A stretch of 64,000 bases of DNA from Bog-793 sp963761425 (GCA_963761425.1 CAVXGQ010000005.1:558001-622000); one strand, 5' to 3'; counted from the stretch's first letter, positions 51,823 to 61,189 are shown. Notes: generated by a model not told the origin, from the letters alone. Translations and numbers: made by a program.

Positions 51823-52302
51823 CTACTCCTCAGCGCTGTGCTCCGGGGCAATCTCGTGTGCCGCGATCCGCTGCTTCTTCCCCTTCTTGCGATAGCGCTC
51901 AATGGCAAGTTGGATAGACGCGGTTTCAATTTCATGGTGTCCGTGGCGCTCGCAGACCAATGGAAAGCGATCAGGGAGGGGCGGCACAAAGTCCCTAGCG
52001 ACACCAAAGCCAACAGGTGGGATGTGGCCCACTTTTTCACCGTGCATCATGCGAGAGTAGATGCTAGGGGCCGCATAGAGCGCCGTGAAAAGGAAGGCGC
52101 TAAGCGATGGACCGTCGGGGCCGTCCTCCAATATTCCGATCGGCTCCCTGCAATGTCTGGAACACACGATCTCAACGATTCGCCGTCCGGTCAACGGTGG
52201 AATATTGCTGCGAGCTGTGGGTCCGAGCATTGAGTCCCACAAATGCGGGTCGTTTTCGCCCTGAGGTTCGGGGTCTTCTCCTCCACCGTTTATCGCGCTC
52301 AC
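51823..52302 (-). CDS. 159-residue protein coupled to the integrase
   Basis: From the GTG at 52302, overlapping the integrase stop (GTGA). IVEIVCSRHCREPIGILEDG contains a possible Cys/His zinc site with VCERHGHHEIE later, followed by a basic lysine-rich helix (RYRKKGKKQRIAAHE). No family recognised. Coupling to the integrase suggests an excisionase-like or regulatory role, as inference only. Confidence 0.55.
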   Translation of the reverse strand: MSAINGGGEDPEPQGENDPHLWDSMLGPTARSNIPPLTGRRIVEIVCSRHCREPIGILEDGPDGPSLSAFLFTALYAAPSIYSRMMHGEKVGHIPPVGFGVARDFVPPLPDRFPLVCERHGHHEIETASIQLAIERYRKKGKKQRIAAHEIAPEHSAEE

Positions 52303-53261
52303 AGCTGGTCCCCTAGCGACAAGCGCCGGTGCGCGTCCCTGGCCCGCTCGTCGGCCGCGCTCGCTGCATACCGTTGCAACATCTGACGCGAGCGCCATCC
52401 TGCGAGCCGCATGAGGTCGCCCTCGTTGCCGCCGTCGGCGAGCCAAGCATGAGCGAAGGAATGGCGAAGTTGGTGTGGGTGAATCTGACCGAGCCCGGCC
52501 TCCTTGCCGCGTCTGCGCACCATCTGCAGCACACCGGAGTCAGAGAGGCGCCCCTTCTTGCCGAGCCACAACCAGGGGAGTGCCTTGTCTGGTCGCTTGT
52601 TGCGTTCGCGAACGTAGCGGGAGAGCGCCTGGCCGGTTCTTGCGCCGAACGGGCACGAGCGGGGTCGTGAGCCCTTCCCGATGACGAGGGCGATGTCCTG
52701 ACCAAAGTCGATGTGCTCCATCTGGAGCCCGGCCAGCTCTCCGCGCCTCATCCCCGTGTCCATGAACAGTCTCAGGATTGCGGTATCGCGACGAGAGACG
52801 AAATCGCGCCCGTTGGCGATCTTAAGTAGCGCCGCGAGCTGTTCCTTGTCGAAGATCGGCACGGGCGTCTCAGGAATCGACGGCGGCTTCATGTTCGCCA
52901 TCGGGTGCTTGGTGATCTCTCCCTCTTCCAAGAGGAAGGAGAAGAACAAGCGCAAGCACTTGTAACGGGTCAGGGTAGTCGCGGGCATGTGACCCTCGGC
53001 AAAGTCCGCCAAGAAGGTCTCGACGTGTTCGCGAGTGAGCTTGCTCGGGTCGTCGGGCATCCCGTGCTCGGCGAAATAGTCCACCATTTGGCCCACGCTC
53101 ATGAGGTACTGGTCGCGGGTGAGCTTGGAGCGATTGAGAGCCCGGAGCGATCGGTCAAAGTCGCGCATAAGCTGTCCGAGCTGGCCGTCGCGCGGCGCCA
53201 ACCGCGGTGGTGTCTGCGTTTGCGATCGAGCAGGGGAGTGGGAGACTTCGGTGGTGGTCAC
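52299..53261 (-). CDS. Tyrosine recombinase (integrase)
   Basis: A 320-residue XerC/D-like integrase. N-terminal SAM-like domain (LTRDQYLMSVGQMVDYFAEH). Catalytic Arg I in RLFMDTGMRRGELAGLQ, the Lys beta-hairpin region in VIGKGSRPRSCPF, the HxxRH box in HPHQLRHSFAHAWLADGG, then LAGWRSRQMLQRYAAS with the nucleophilic Tyr. It lies 88 bases from tRNA-Val and is the obvious enzyme for integration at that tRNA. Confidence 0.92.
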   Translation of the reverse strand: MTTTEVSHSPARSQTQTPPRLAPRDGQLGQLMRDFDRSLRALNRSKLTRDQYLMSVGQMVDYFAEHGMPDDPSKLTREHVETFLADFAEGHMPATTLTRYKCLRLFFSFLLEEGEITKHPMANMKPPSIPETPVPIFDKEQLAALLKIANGRDFVSRRDTAILRLFMDTGMRRGELAGLQMEHIDFGQDIALVIGKGSRPRSCPFGARTGQALSRYVRERNKRPDKALPWLWLGKKGRLSDSGVLQMVRRRGKEAGLGQIHPHQLRHSFAHAWLADGGNEGDLMRLAGWRSRQMLQRYAASAADERARDAHRRLSLGDQL

Positions 53262-53348
53262 ATCGTATAGTTTAGCGCTCTGTCAGCGTTGTCCTCGGGA
53301 TGCTTGGAGAGCGATCGGCATATTAGAGCAGGTCAGCGGTACAAAATG

Positions 53349-53389
53349 CGGGCGCTTGGCTCAGTTGGTTAGAGCGCAGCCTTCACACG
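53349..53389 (+). repeat. Right attachment copy within tRNA-Val
   Basis: The 41 bases matching the left copy at 41147-41187, forming the 5' half of the intact tRNA-Val. The crossover lies at or before the base after the anticodon. Confidence 0.85.
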
Positions 53390-53423
53390 GCTGAGGTCGG
53401 CGGTTCGAGTCCGCCAGCGCCCA
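53350..53423 (+). tRNA. tRNA-Val (CAC anticodon)
   Basis: Acceptor GGGCGCT pairs with AGCGCCC, discriminator A, D-arm GCTCAGTTGGTTAGAGC, anticodon stem CAGCC/GGCTG with loop TTCACAC (anticodon CAC), T-arm GCGGTTCGAGTCCGC. No encoded CCA. It is the intact copy at the island's right end. Confidence 0.95.
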
Positions 53424-53739
53424 CCGGGTTCACGAACCGCGTCCCGGCCGATTCTCCCGCAACGGACGCTGGCCTTCCGCACGACTCTGGCGCGGTCGAG
53501 AGATTGCTGACGCTGGTCAGCGTTGCCACGCTGCGATCTGGTTCCACTCTGACCTGGTCCGTTCCAGGCGCTCAATGACACACAACCGTGGGCTCTAGAC
53601 GGCATCGGTGGTGGTTCCCCGCCCGACGACCGGGGGAAACCCGATCGCCGGGCGGGGCGGGAGGCGCTTACCCACGCTGTTGACGAAGGCTGATCGACGG
53701 CCGACTGCCGCAGTTGCCTGATCGTGCCTAGCTCGAGGA

Positions 53740-55010
53740 GACCTGGGTGAAGCCAGCCGGGATGGGTGCGACCAGCTGATCCAGATTGGCCGAGGTGGGC
53801 GCGAGCCTCTCGATCCAGGACTGCACCGTCGTGCTCTTCGGGATCGTCGGCGACGACGAGGCGGTGCTGGCCGATGAGCTCGCGGTACGCCAGGTCGTGG
53901 ATCCGGTCGGTCACCGTGCGGTGCTTCGCCCAGGAGTGCGGATCCGGGCGACGACCCCGCCGACGCAGGTGATGACCACTTCTTGCGCGGTGACGGCGAT
54001 CTCGATGCGGCGACCGACGACCTTCGGGTGCACGGAGTAGTCGCACGTCCCGACGGGCACGTAGCGGTCACGGCCGAGCCGGAGCGAGTGGCGCCAGGCG
54101 ATGTCGGGTAGCACGGGGGCAGCGGTATCATCGCCGCCCGGTCCTCCTCGACCGCTCGATCGGCTGGCACCGGAGCGTCGCATGGATCCTTCTCCTCGCC
54201 CGCTCCAGCCACTCGGTGAACTGGGCGTTGAAGTGCGCGGGTGAGGAGAAGCGCCGGCCGGGCATGATGCTCGTCTCGAGATACCCGTTGTGCCGTTTGA
54301 CCACGCCCTTGGCCTCGGGGTCTCGCGGTCTGAGCACGATCACTTATCCCGGGCGTGCCCCGGAAGCGCTGGAACGGGTCCGTGAGGTTCGCCCTCCCAC
54401 CGTGGCGGGAGACGAGGGCTCCTTCCTTGTCATAGACCCCGGCCCTCGCCACGGCGCCGAGGGCGAGGAGACCGGCGAAGTTCCCCGACAGAATGTCGCG
54501 CGCCTCACGCAGGGGACCGTCTGGCCGACCATCCTCCGGGAGTAGCCACAGAGCCCGACGACGACTGGCGGCCGCGCCACCTGTCCGATCTCGAGCGGCA
54601 CGTCGACCGGCGGGAACCACAGATCCCACTGGGCGAGCTCGCCGGGCCGATACTCCGCGGGCCCCGAGGGGTCGGGTGGAGAAGAACAGCCGCAGCTCCC
54701 GGACCCGCTCCTTCAGGACCGTGAGCGAGCGCGTCCCGCCGATCCGTTCGGCGATCACCCTCGCCGGCATGCGGGGCGTCGCCATCAGGAGCCGACGGAT
54801 CTCCGGCTCGAACGGATCGACGATCGAGCCCTTCCCCTGGCGCCGATAGGCGGGTGGGGTGTCCGACCGCAACGCGGTGCGCACTGTGTTGCGCGCGACG
54901 CCCATCTGTGGGGCGATCTCCCTGATCGACAGACCTTCCGACCGCGACAGTCGGCGAATCTCAGCCCAGTTCTCCACTCCCAACACCTCTTCCTCCCCGG
55001 CTCGCTCTCG
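53740..55010 (-). pseudogene. IS21-family IstA transposase relic
   Basis: The N-terminus is readable as an IstA helix-turn-helix (NWAEIRRLSRSEGLSIREIA, PQMGVARNTVRTALRSD). Later pieces lie in different frames: PLEIGQVARPPVVVGLCGYS, PRDPEAKGVVKRHNGYLETS with the catalytic region, FNAQFTEWLERARRRIHATL, WRHSLRLGRDRYVPV and YSVHPKVVGRRIEIAV. At least four frame changes are needed, so it is not functional. No istB partner is present. It lies just outside the island's tRNA boundary. Confidence 0.75.
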
Positions 55011-55340
55011 ATCCAGGGTCGACGGATTCACACCACCAGCGGTGGATCCGCGGAAGGGGATCAGGATTCGGCCGTCGATCAGAGGTCATTGTTCAGGCAT
55101 CGTCGACAGTCGTCGGAGTGGGACTCCTGTAGGGCTTACCCGCTCAATGTGCTCCGCGCCGCTGCACCGGTCGTCGGCCAGATGTGCACCCCCCTAAGTT
55201 TCTCGCGGGCTCCTTCCTTTGAAAAGCATGCAGTCACGCCAGCACCGAGGGAGTCCCCTGCTGTTGGAAAGTCAGGGCGCATGGTGTGGACCGGTGAGGT
55301 CAGTGGCGAAACTCTGATTGTGTTGTACCGGTCGGGTCGG
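55011..55340. other. Short region without genes
   Basis: About 330 bases between the IS21 relic and a glycosyltransferase gene. No coding or RNA feature seen; possibly the remaining end of the insertion sequence. Confidence 0.4.
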
Positions 55341-56423
55341 CTACGTCCCTAAGTCATGTGGGCTGCGTTGCCGGAGGATCCAATGGGACCGGAGACGGCG
55401 TCGCACTTCTCGAAGGGGGACCACAACAAAGAGCTGTACGAACGATGGGCGGTGCTGGAACGGCGGGCGCGAGCGCACGAGATCACCCAACGTGGTCCCT
55501 CGTGTCTCCAGCCTCGGAAGCACGTGTGAGAGGCCGTTCTGCTTCGCATCGCGGTAGCGAAACACCCAGTAGTCGACCGAGTCCAAACTTGTCACGAACA
55601 TTGGCGTCAGGCATACCCAGCCCCATGGGATGCATATGTCCTCGAGCCATGTTCGGTGGCCGGGCTGTTTCAACTCGGCGATGGTCTCGGCAGACGGGGG
55701 CCGGAGCAGGTAGGGCTTGACAGTCCGAACCTCGTGCCCTATTGGGAGTCCGCGCCTGACCACGGCGGGCCACGGGACCGGGGCATCCGTCGGCCATGGA
55801 TGGCACAGGACCTCCATCCCTTCGTCGAGGTAGCGCTGGGCATGTATGTGCTCAGTTTCCTCGAACCTCATGCCCAGGGCCTTCCAACGCGCAAGGTGGT
55901 ACATGCCGGTGTCAGCGAGGCCGTACTTGCGTAGCTTGAGGACGCCTGCCGACTTTGACTCGTCGATTTCGTCGGTCAGCATCTTGTCCTTGGAAAACAG
56001 GACCATTTGGATGTTGACGCATTTCGGGTGAGCTTGGAACAGTTTCATGGACCTCGCCACGACATCGCCGTCCCACCACAGGACCTGGAAGTCGCCCTGG
56101 ATCAAGTGAAGCAGATCAAAGCTCCGCTCGAGCGCGTAGGCGAAAGCGACCTCGTATGCCGCGTAGAGGCTGCCGACCTTGCCGTTCACCTGGACGTCGT
56201 TGACTGTCCTGAGCACGACGTCCATTTGGTCGTCAGCGTCACCCATGCGAATGAGCTGCCGGCGGAGCGCTTCCTCGGGGCTCGCATTGTCGATCACGAG
56301 CACATTGTCGAGTGGCGCAGCTGATCGCACCGACCGGACGGCATTCAAGAAGTACGTCGGGAGCCCGTGGCCGACCACGACGTGCAGGACCCGTGGAACC
56401 CGCCCTCTGTCCGCAGGCGTCAT
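55341..56423 (-). CDS. GT-A-type glycosyltransferase
   Basis: A 360-residue protein. RVPRVLHVVVGHGLPTYFLN opens a nucleotide-sugar-binding fold, VLVIDNASPEEALRRQL is the first donor-binding strand, and LLHLIQGDFQVLWWDGDVV takes the place of the DxD motif (QGDFQ). It resembles family-2-like transferases of surface-polysaccharide clusters but is divergent. The ATG at 56423 is chosen over upstream in-frame starts, which would overlap unrelated sequence. Sugar specificity unknown. Confidence 0.65.
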   Translation of the reverse strand: MTPADRGRVPRVLHVVVGHGLPTYFLNAVRSVRSAAPLDNVLVIDNASPEEALRRQLIRMGDADDQMDVVLRTVNDVQVNGKVGSLYAAYEVAFAYALERSFDLLHLIQGDFQVLWWDGDVVARSMKLFQAHPKCVNIQMVLFSKDKMLTDEIDESKSAGVLKLRKYGLADTGMYHLARWKALGMRFEETEHIHAQRYLDEGMEVLCHPWPTDAPVPWPAVVRRGLPIGHEVRTVKPYLLRPPSAETIAELKQPGHRTWLEDICIPWGWVCLTPMFVTSLDSVDYWVFRYRDAKQNGLSHVLPRLETRGTTLGDLVRSRPPFQHRPSFVQLFVVVPLREVRRRLRSHWILRQRSPHDLGT

Positions 56424-56577
56424 CGCTCCACATTCTATGGGTTGCCTACCGGAAACGAGCCACCCGAAGACGACTCTGTCAGTACCGCGGGAAACGCGCC
56501 AGATGCGACCCTGGCGGCACTTGACGTCGCTCGTACTTTGCCTTCTTGTCGACATACTCGCCATACGGCACCGGTCG

Positions 56578-57279
56578 TCAGCCCGGCTCGAGCCGCCAGG
56601 TGCGCTCCGGACCGCGCACTGCGCGTCCCACACGACGACCTAGCGCCCGGAGCTGGGAGCGGTGACACCTGACCGCGGCCCGCTTAAGCGATCGGTCGCT
56701 ACTGAATTGCAGCGAGTCATCCTCCACTAGTTGAAATCCGCGGCGCTGGAGATCACGGATCTGGTCGGTGCGCTCGGCCACAGCCTCCTTGTAGTAGGGA
56801 AGTTCCTCGTATACGTAGCAGTCGACATTGTGCGTGTCGATGACCTCGAGGCAAGCTGCCGCGGCGAGACGGTGGTCGTCATGGCCTAATCCGAGGGGCA
56901 TTAGCCATGCATCGACGGGTCGTTGTGACGCGAGGCGCGCAAGCTCCTCGCTGATAGCGGCGAGCAGCTCGACGTCCTCTGGCCCCTCGTAGCCATACTG
57001 CCCGCACCGGTACTGCTCGTCCCAGAACGACAGATGCTCAGGCTTTGCGCGGAGCAGTGCCGTGGACCGTTCGTCTTCGCGCCGGCGTTCAGATATGACG
57101 TCATCGCCGTCCCGGAAGTACCTCGTTGCTTTGTCCCAACCCGTCAATGGGCTTACCGAGGGCGGTCCGCCCGCGAAGACGGTGGTGACGAGGGATCCCG
57201 GATTCGCCGCGATGAACAGTGCACAGCTGAGCGTCGCGTCGTCGAGATGCGGCGAAACTACTCGGTACACACGACTCAT
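56578..57279 (-). CDS. PIG-L (LmbE-like) family deacetylase
   Basis: A 233-residue protein with the zinc-binding motif VVSPHLDDATLSCAL, then REDERSTALL (conserved DE) and LGLGHDDHRLAAAA (HxxH-like). These enzymes remove acetyl groups from N-acetylated sugars; in actinobacteria relatives act in mycothiol or polysaccharide/antibiotic pathways. Placed between glycosyltransferase genes it probably modifies a cell-surface sugar. ATG at 57279, or GTG at 57282. Confidence 0.85.
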   Translation of the reverse strand: MSRVYRVVSPHLDDATLSCALFIAANPGSLVTTVFAGGPPSVSPLTGWDKATRYFRDGDDVISERRREDERSTALLRAKPEHLSFWDEQYRCGQYGYEGPEDVELLAAISEELARLASQRPVDAWLMPLGLGHDDHRLAAAACLEVIDTHNVDCYVYEELPYYKEAVAERTDQIRDLQRRGFQLVEDDSLQFSSDRSLKRAAVRCHRSQLRALGRRVGRAVRGPERTWRLEPG

Positions 57280-57282
57280 CAC

Positions 57283-58185
57283 CCAACCGTATGTCGATTC
57301 GGTCTGTCGGACGAATTCATCGGCATTTGCTTGCTTACCGCCACGATCGAGATGCTTGTCCTCGACATCTCGAGCCGGAACCGAGCGCCGATCTCCTCAC
57401 CTGACACCCAAGGAGAGATGAAGTCACAACGACGCCTGTTTGCGCTCTAACTACAGGAAGAACGTGAAAATCCTGCCTAACTCGAGCCCGACCGGAGCTC
57501 CAAGAAGGTAACCAGTTTCTTGACCTCCACCAAGGCCTCCTGACCGAGTGACCCGGGTGTTCACTCGCCCAGCAGTGGCCATTCGTGCGGCGAAATGAAC
57601 GGTGAGATCTGGATATTGGACCACGACACCAGCCACTGGGATACCAAAGCCGCCGATCGCCAGCGCGAGCGCCAATCGCACCTCATGCACGTGCCGGTCT
57701 ACGTGAGCGGTCTCGACGAAGTGGAGGCCTGCTGCTCGGCGGTCCAGCGCAAGGTTCTCACTCCCAACGACTTCGCCGATCTTCGAGAGGTGGAGGAGCG
57801 ACCGCTCCCTTCGCTGTAAGACTCGACGACGCAGCTGCCTGATCTCAACAGCGAAAACAGCAACAAGACCTGGAGCAGGTCACGGTATCAACCAAACTCG
57901 CGGCAGACCCCTCCGCAGCCCCCTCGAGTTCGAAGCACGACGCACCAACACCGCAGCTGCGGCATGATCAAGTCAGCCAACCTGGACGAAGAACCGGGGA
58001 AAGCTCTCATGGGTTTGTTGCTTCAATAAAGCGCCTCATTCGGCTTGATAGGATTTTTCTCGAAATTACAGTTAACCGCGAGCCTCGCAGCTATAGACGA
58101 GGTTTCTGATCGCCGAATGACCGAGAGGTCTTCAGCCGGCGGGCGGCGGCTTTTTGTCGCAGATCAGGACATCAGGAGAATATGT
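57283..58185. other. Long stretch without a supported gene
   Basis: About 900 bases between divergent genes. A 79-codon minus frame (57451-57690; AVVVQYPDL-type hydrophobic start, Gly-rich end) and a 74-codon plus frame (57595-57819) overlap each other, and neither has a recognisable domain. Base composition from 57830 to 58080 is noticeably AT-richer than the rest of the window, suggesting acquired or decayed DNA plus the promoter of the gene at 58186. Confidence 0.4.
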
Positions 58186-59226
58186 GTGGCGGTACAAGTA
58201 AACGTCGTGCGGCCCGGCGAGCTGGGACCGAGCGAGGCAGCGCTGTGGGTGCGGTTTCAACAGCGCTTGTCTGTAACGCTCAACCCCTTCCTCTCTCTCA
58301 CCTTCGCTCAGGCTATTGGTCGCGCGCGACCAAACGCCCGTGTTGCCGTCATCGAAGATGATGGCCGCATCGAGGCGTTCCTCGCGTACGAGCTGGCCAC
58401 GAGGACGATCGCAAGGCCGATTGGCTGGCCGATGAATGACCTGCAGGGTTTCATCAGTTCAGGCGCGCCCCTTGACGCGCGGTGCATTGTGAGAATGGCC
58501 GGTCTGCGGGGTTGGCGTTTCGACCACGCACTAGCCGAGCAGCAGGCTCTCGATCGGTTCCGCTATCGAGGAACGAGTGTACGATCCTTGGAAATTGACC
58601 TCAGCAATGGATATGAGGCATATCTGAAAAGCCGGGCGAAGTCTGTTACGAGACCCGGCTCACAACGGCGCCGGGCGCTCGAGCGCCAATTTGGTACTGT
58701 CTCTCTTGAGTGGCATAGCTCTTCTACCGAGCACCTCCGCCAACTCATAGCTTGGAAGTCTCGAAAGTACTCTGGCACTCAGGAGCTGTTTTCTGACCCG
58801 AGTGCGCGGCAGATCTTGGAAGAAATCGCAGCCACGAGCAACGACGACTGCGGAGGACTTCTCAGTGTTTTGCTCGCAGGCGAACGGCCCGTGTCAATCC
58901 ATTTCGGCCTGACGTCGCCAAGAGGCATTTGTTCGTGGTTCCACGCGTACGACCACGAGCTGGCTCGCTACTCGCCGGGGATAATGATGTTGTTTGCCCT
59001 CGCAGAAGAAGCAGCCGTGAGAGGCATTACACGGATCGATCTCGGTTACGGCCAGGATCGTTATAAGTTCCATTTGGCAACACCGTCATACACCGTCGTC
59101 GGCGGAGCCGTTTGGACAACCCATGCCGAGGCGGCCGGACGCGCGTTCTATCGCCGGCTCGTCAACACGCTGTTCGACCGCCGTGACAAGCAGTCGGAGC
59201 TCGAGTCGGGCGCTACTACCTCGTGA
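58186..59226 (+). CDS. FemAB/CelD-like GNAT acyltransferase
   Basis: A 346-residue protein of the double-GNAT, Acetyltransf_6 (CelD/BcsL, FemAB) type. A central conserved part is SRAKSVTRPGSQRRRALERQ, WKSRKYSGT, VSIHFGLTSPRGICSWFHAY and YSPGIMMLFALAEEAAVRGI, followed by IDLGYGQDRYKFHLATP, the classic C-terminal motif. Relatives acylate exopolysaccharide or peptidoglycan-linked sugars. The GTG at 58186 is favoured by AGGAGA six bases upstream; the frame is open to 58045. Confidence 0.78.
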   Translation: MAVQVNVVRPGELGPSEAALWVRFQQRLSVTLNPFLSLTFAQAIGRARPNARVAVIEDDGRIEAFLAYELATRTIARPIGWPMNDLQGFISSGAPLDARCIVRMAGLRGWRFDHALAEQQALDRFRYRGTSVRSLEIDLSNGYEAYLKSRAKSVTRPGSQRRRALERQFGTVSLEWHSSSTEHLRQLIAWKSRKYSGTQELFSDPSARQILEEIAATSNDDCGGLLSVLLAGERPVSIHFGLTSPRGICSWFHAYDHELARYSPGIMMLFALAEEAAVRGITRIDLGYGQDRYKFHLATPSYTVVGGAVWTTHAEAAGRAFYRRLVNTLFDRRDKQSELESGATTS

Positions 59227-59516
59227 CTGATCGATCCGAAACCGCACGACTTCTGTTCGCCACCGGCATTGACGCCCGAGCGCCAGCCGGAATCAGTCCC
59301 GCGGTTGACTCTTCGGGTCAGTCGCCTGAATCATCAGTGCGGGAAGATGACCTCGCTGGCTGGGTGTGGTCGCTTGATTCGGCCCGACCTGGCGCAGGCG
59401 TGATCATGGTCGTGATCACCATGGCCGCGCAACGCCGTCTACTTGAGATCCTCGCGTGCGACGGCGCTCTCGCTGCGACTAGTCCAGCCGAAAGGGCGGG
59501 TGAAGCTTTGCTTTAG
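59223..59516 (+). CDS. Small protein overlapping the acyltransferase stop
   Basis: A 97-residue frame with a GTG overlapping the previous stop (GTGA). The 3' part overlaps the convergent flippase gene by 78 bases. No domain is recognised; the middle AGVIMVVITMAAQRRLLEIL is hydrophobic. Kept because of the coupling, but it may be spurious. Confidence 0.25.
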   Translation: MTDRSETARLLFATGIDARAPAGISPAVDSSGQSPESSVREDDLAGWVWSLDSARPGAGVIMVVITMAAQRRLLEILACDGALAATSPAERAGEALL

Positions 59517-61028
59517 ACCCATGACCACGATCGTATAAACCCCGAACCCTATAACAGCTGGAATCGCACAGATTATGAGCCCCACCGCGCCACGTGGTGC
59601 CACCAGGTATGCCGACAGCTCAAGACAGGCGGTGGTGACCACGCCTAGAATTACCGCCAGCCTGGGTATGTCGGCGAAGAAACTACGGAGTTTCCTATCA
59701 ATCTCGCGCCGTGCAATGTGCAAAAAGTACAGGCTGCTCGCTATCTGACCGAGAGCGGTACCGACCGGCACACCGAGCATTCCGATGGTGAGCGCCAGCG
59801 GGACAGTGAATGCGACGTTGATGACCATTCCGGCCCCGAGATAGCGCGATTCGAGGCCAGGTCGCTTGATTGACTTCCCGAATTCACCCATTACCTGGTT
59901 TAGCAAGGTCATCGTCTGACCGACCAACAAAATGACAGCAACGATGCCGGCTAGGCGTTCCTGCGGTCCGAGCCAACGCAGAATGGCGAAGTACACGGTT
60001 GCGGCGGCAATGAGCGGGTACGCCGCGATCGCTCGGACCCAAACTCGCTGGATGTCGACGAACTCGCGGAGCGTGGTCTTAAGGCCAGACCGTCCATAGG
60101 TTCGTGACAACGTCACCGCTATCGGACTCACCGCGTTCAGCGGCAGGCTGAGTAATTGGCTCGAAAAGTTGGCGCCGATGCTGTAGAAGGCCACATAGCT
60201 CACTGGGAAGAGCAAGCCCACCAAGACTGCGTCGATCTCGAAATTGAACGAACTCGCGAGTTCGGCCACCTGTACGCGACTGGCGTAATGCACGATGTCA
60301 CGGACTTCGCCCCATGGCAAGAAACGGCATTCGCGCAGCTTCACGAAGGGACGACAGCCAGCCACCGAGGCCAGCACCAAGACGACCTCCTGGCCCACAC
60401 TCGCCCAGAAGAGACCGATGAGACCATGACCCTGCCAGACGAACAGCACCGCAAGGACCACATAGACCGCCGTAGAGAGGGTGCCGGAGATGCTCAGGTA
60501 GGCCCATCGATGCTGCGCACTGATGATCCGTTGAGAGACACCGCGCAACGCCGTTACGACCAGTAGCGCCATGAATGCTCGCAGGAGCACAGTGGCCTCT
60601 CGATGGAGAGCTGCCGAGGCATGGAGAACCACCGTGATATCCGGCGCAAAGATAGCGACGAATGCCGCGACGGTACCGATGACCAAGGCAAGCATGACCA
60701 AGATCGTCATGAGCAACGATGAGGTCGCCCTGCGGTCGCGCGAGCCGGCGAAGACCGAAAAGTAGCGTGACGCCGTAGGACCGAGACCGCCATCGAGGTT
60801 CGACAGCAACCCTCGGAAAGAACTGAGCAGTGCGTACAGCCCATACCGGCTGACACCCAGGTGGAGCAGCAGAAATGGCGTCAGGACAACATTAAGTACG
60901 AGGCCCGCGATCTGGCCTGCAGTGTTCCAACTCAGTCCTGAGAGGATCTGCGCGAGCCGACCACGTCCTGCGTCGCGTTGACCATCCGAGTTCGGCGCTG
61001 GCGTGTCGCCCGGCACGTCGGCGCTCAC
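59439..61028 (-). CDS. Polysaccharide flippase (Wzx/MVF-like)
   Basis: A 529-residue protein with about 12-14 membrane segments. LSGLSWNTAGQIAGLVLNVV at the start, LGVSRYGLYALLSSFRGLLS and LDGGLGPTASRYFSVFAGS are typical of oligosaccharide-lipid flippases (MATE/MVF superfamily). It should move a lipid-linked oligosaccharide across the membrane. With the nearby glycosyltransferases it defines a surface-polysaccharide locus. Confidence 0.85.
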   Translation of the reverse strand: MSADVPGDTPAPNSDGQRDAGRGRLAQILSGLSWNTAGQIAGLVLNVVLTPFLLLHLGVSRYGLYALLSSFRGLLSNLDGGLGPTASRYFSVFAGSRDRRATSSLLMTILVMLALVIGTVAAFVAIFAPDITVVLHASAALHREATVLLRAFMALLVVTALRGVSQRIISAQHRWAYLSISGTLSTAVYVVLAVLFVWQGHGLIGLFWASVGQEVVLVLASVAGCRPFVKLRECRFLPWGEVRDIVHYASRVQVAELASSFNFEIDAVLVGLLFPVSYVAFYSIGANFSSQLLSLPLNAVSPIAVTLSRTYGRSGLKTTLREFVDIQRVWVRAIAAYPLIAAATVYFAILRWLGPQERLAGIVAVILLVGQTMTLLNQVMGEFGKSIKRPGLESRYLGAGMVINVAFTVPLALTIGMLGVPVGTALGQIASSLYFLHIARREIDRKLRSFFADIPRLAVILGVVTTACLELSAYLVAPRGAVGLIICAIPAVIGFGVYTIVVMGLKQSFTRPFGWTSRSESAVAREDLK

Positions 61029-61189
61029 CCTTCCTCCTCGTCGGAACGCTTGATTCCGTTGTCCACTTCGGCTGTGGAACGCTTGCGATCAACGTCGACA
61101 ATCGCGAGATGATATCGAGCGTCGGTGTGCTTGGTGCAACACGGGTGACCCCTGTAGCGGTCCAGTCGATATGGCCCCTATCCACTGGA

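Larger units (their letters stand above)
41188..53389. mobile_element. 12.2-kb integrative element in tRNA-Val
   Basis: Bounded by the 41-base direct repeat and carrying an integrase adjacent to the intact tRNA. Main minus-strand block from the integrase: integrase, 159-residue protein, two small proteins, CHC2/TOPRIM protein, zinc mini-proteins. Cargo: serine recombinase, type IIG restriction-modification enzyme, OGG-fold protein with a 56-residue partner, and a membrane coiled-coil protein. No capsid, terminase, portal, relaxase or FtsK-like gene is visible, so it is not a full prophage or an autonomous conjugative element. Confidence 0.8.

Noticed and set aside
41188..53389. Reading the island as a prophage or conjugative element
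   Set aside because: No terminase, portal, capsid, tail, lysis, relaxase or FtsK/TraB-like gene is visible in the 12.2 kb.
6600..55235. Similarity between AAGCATGGAGTCACGCC (about 6609) and AAGCATGCAGTCACGCC (about 55227)
   Set aside because: Short, with no extension on either side; treated as chance.
41260..55275. The shared 14-mer GCTGTTGGAAAGTC near 41261 and 55260 as possible element ends
   Set aside because: Several 14-base matches are expected by chance in 64 kb; there is no extended similarity, and the tRNA repeat gives better boundaries.
57451..57819. Two opposing short frames in the gene-free stretch
   Set aside because: They overlap each other, neither has a domain, and start signals are weak.
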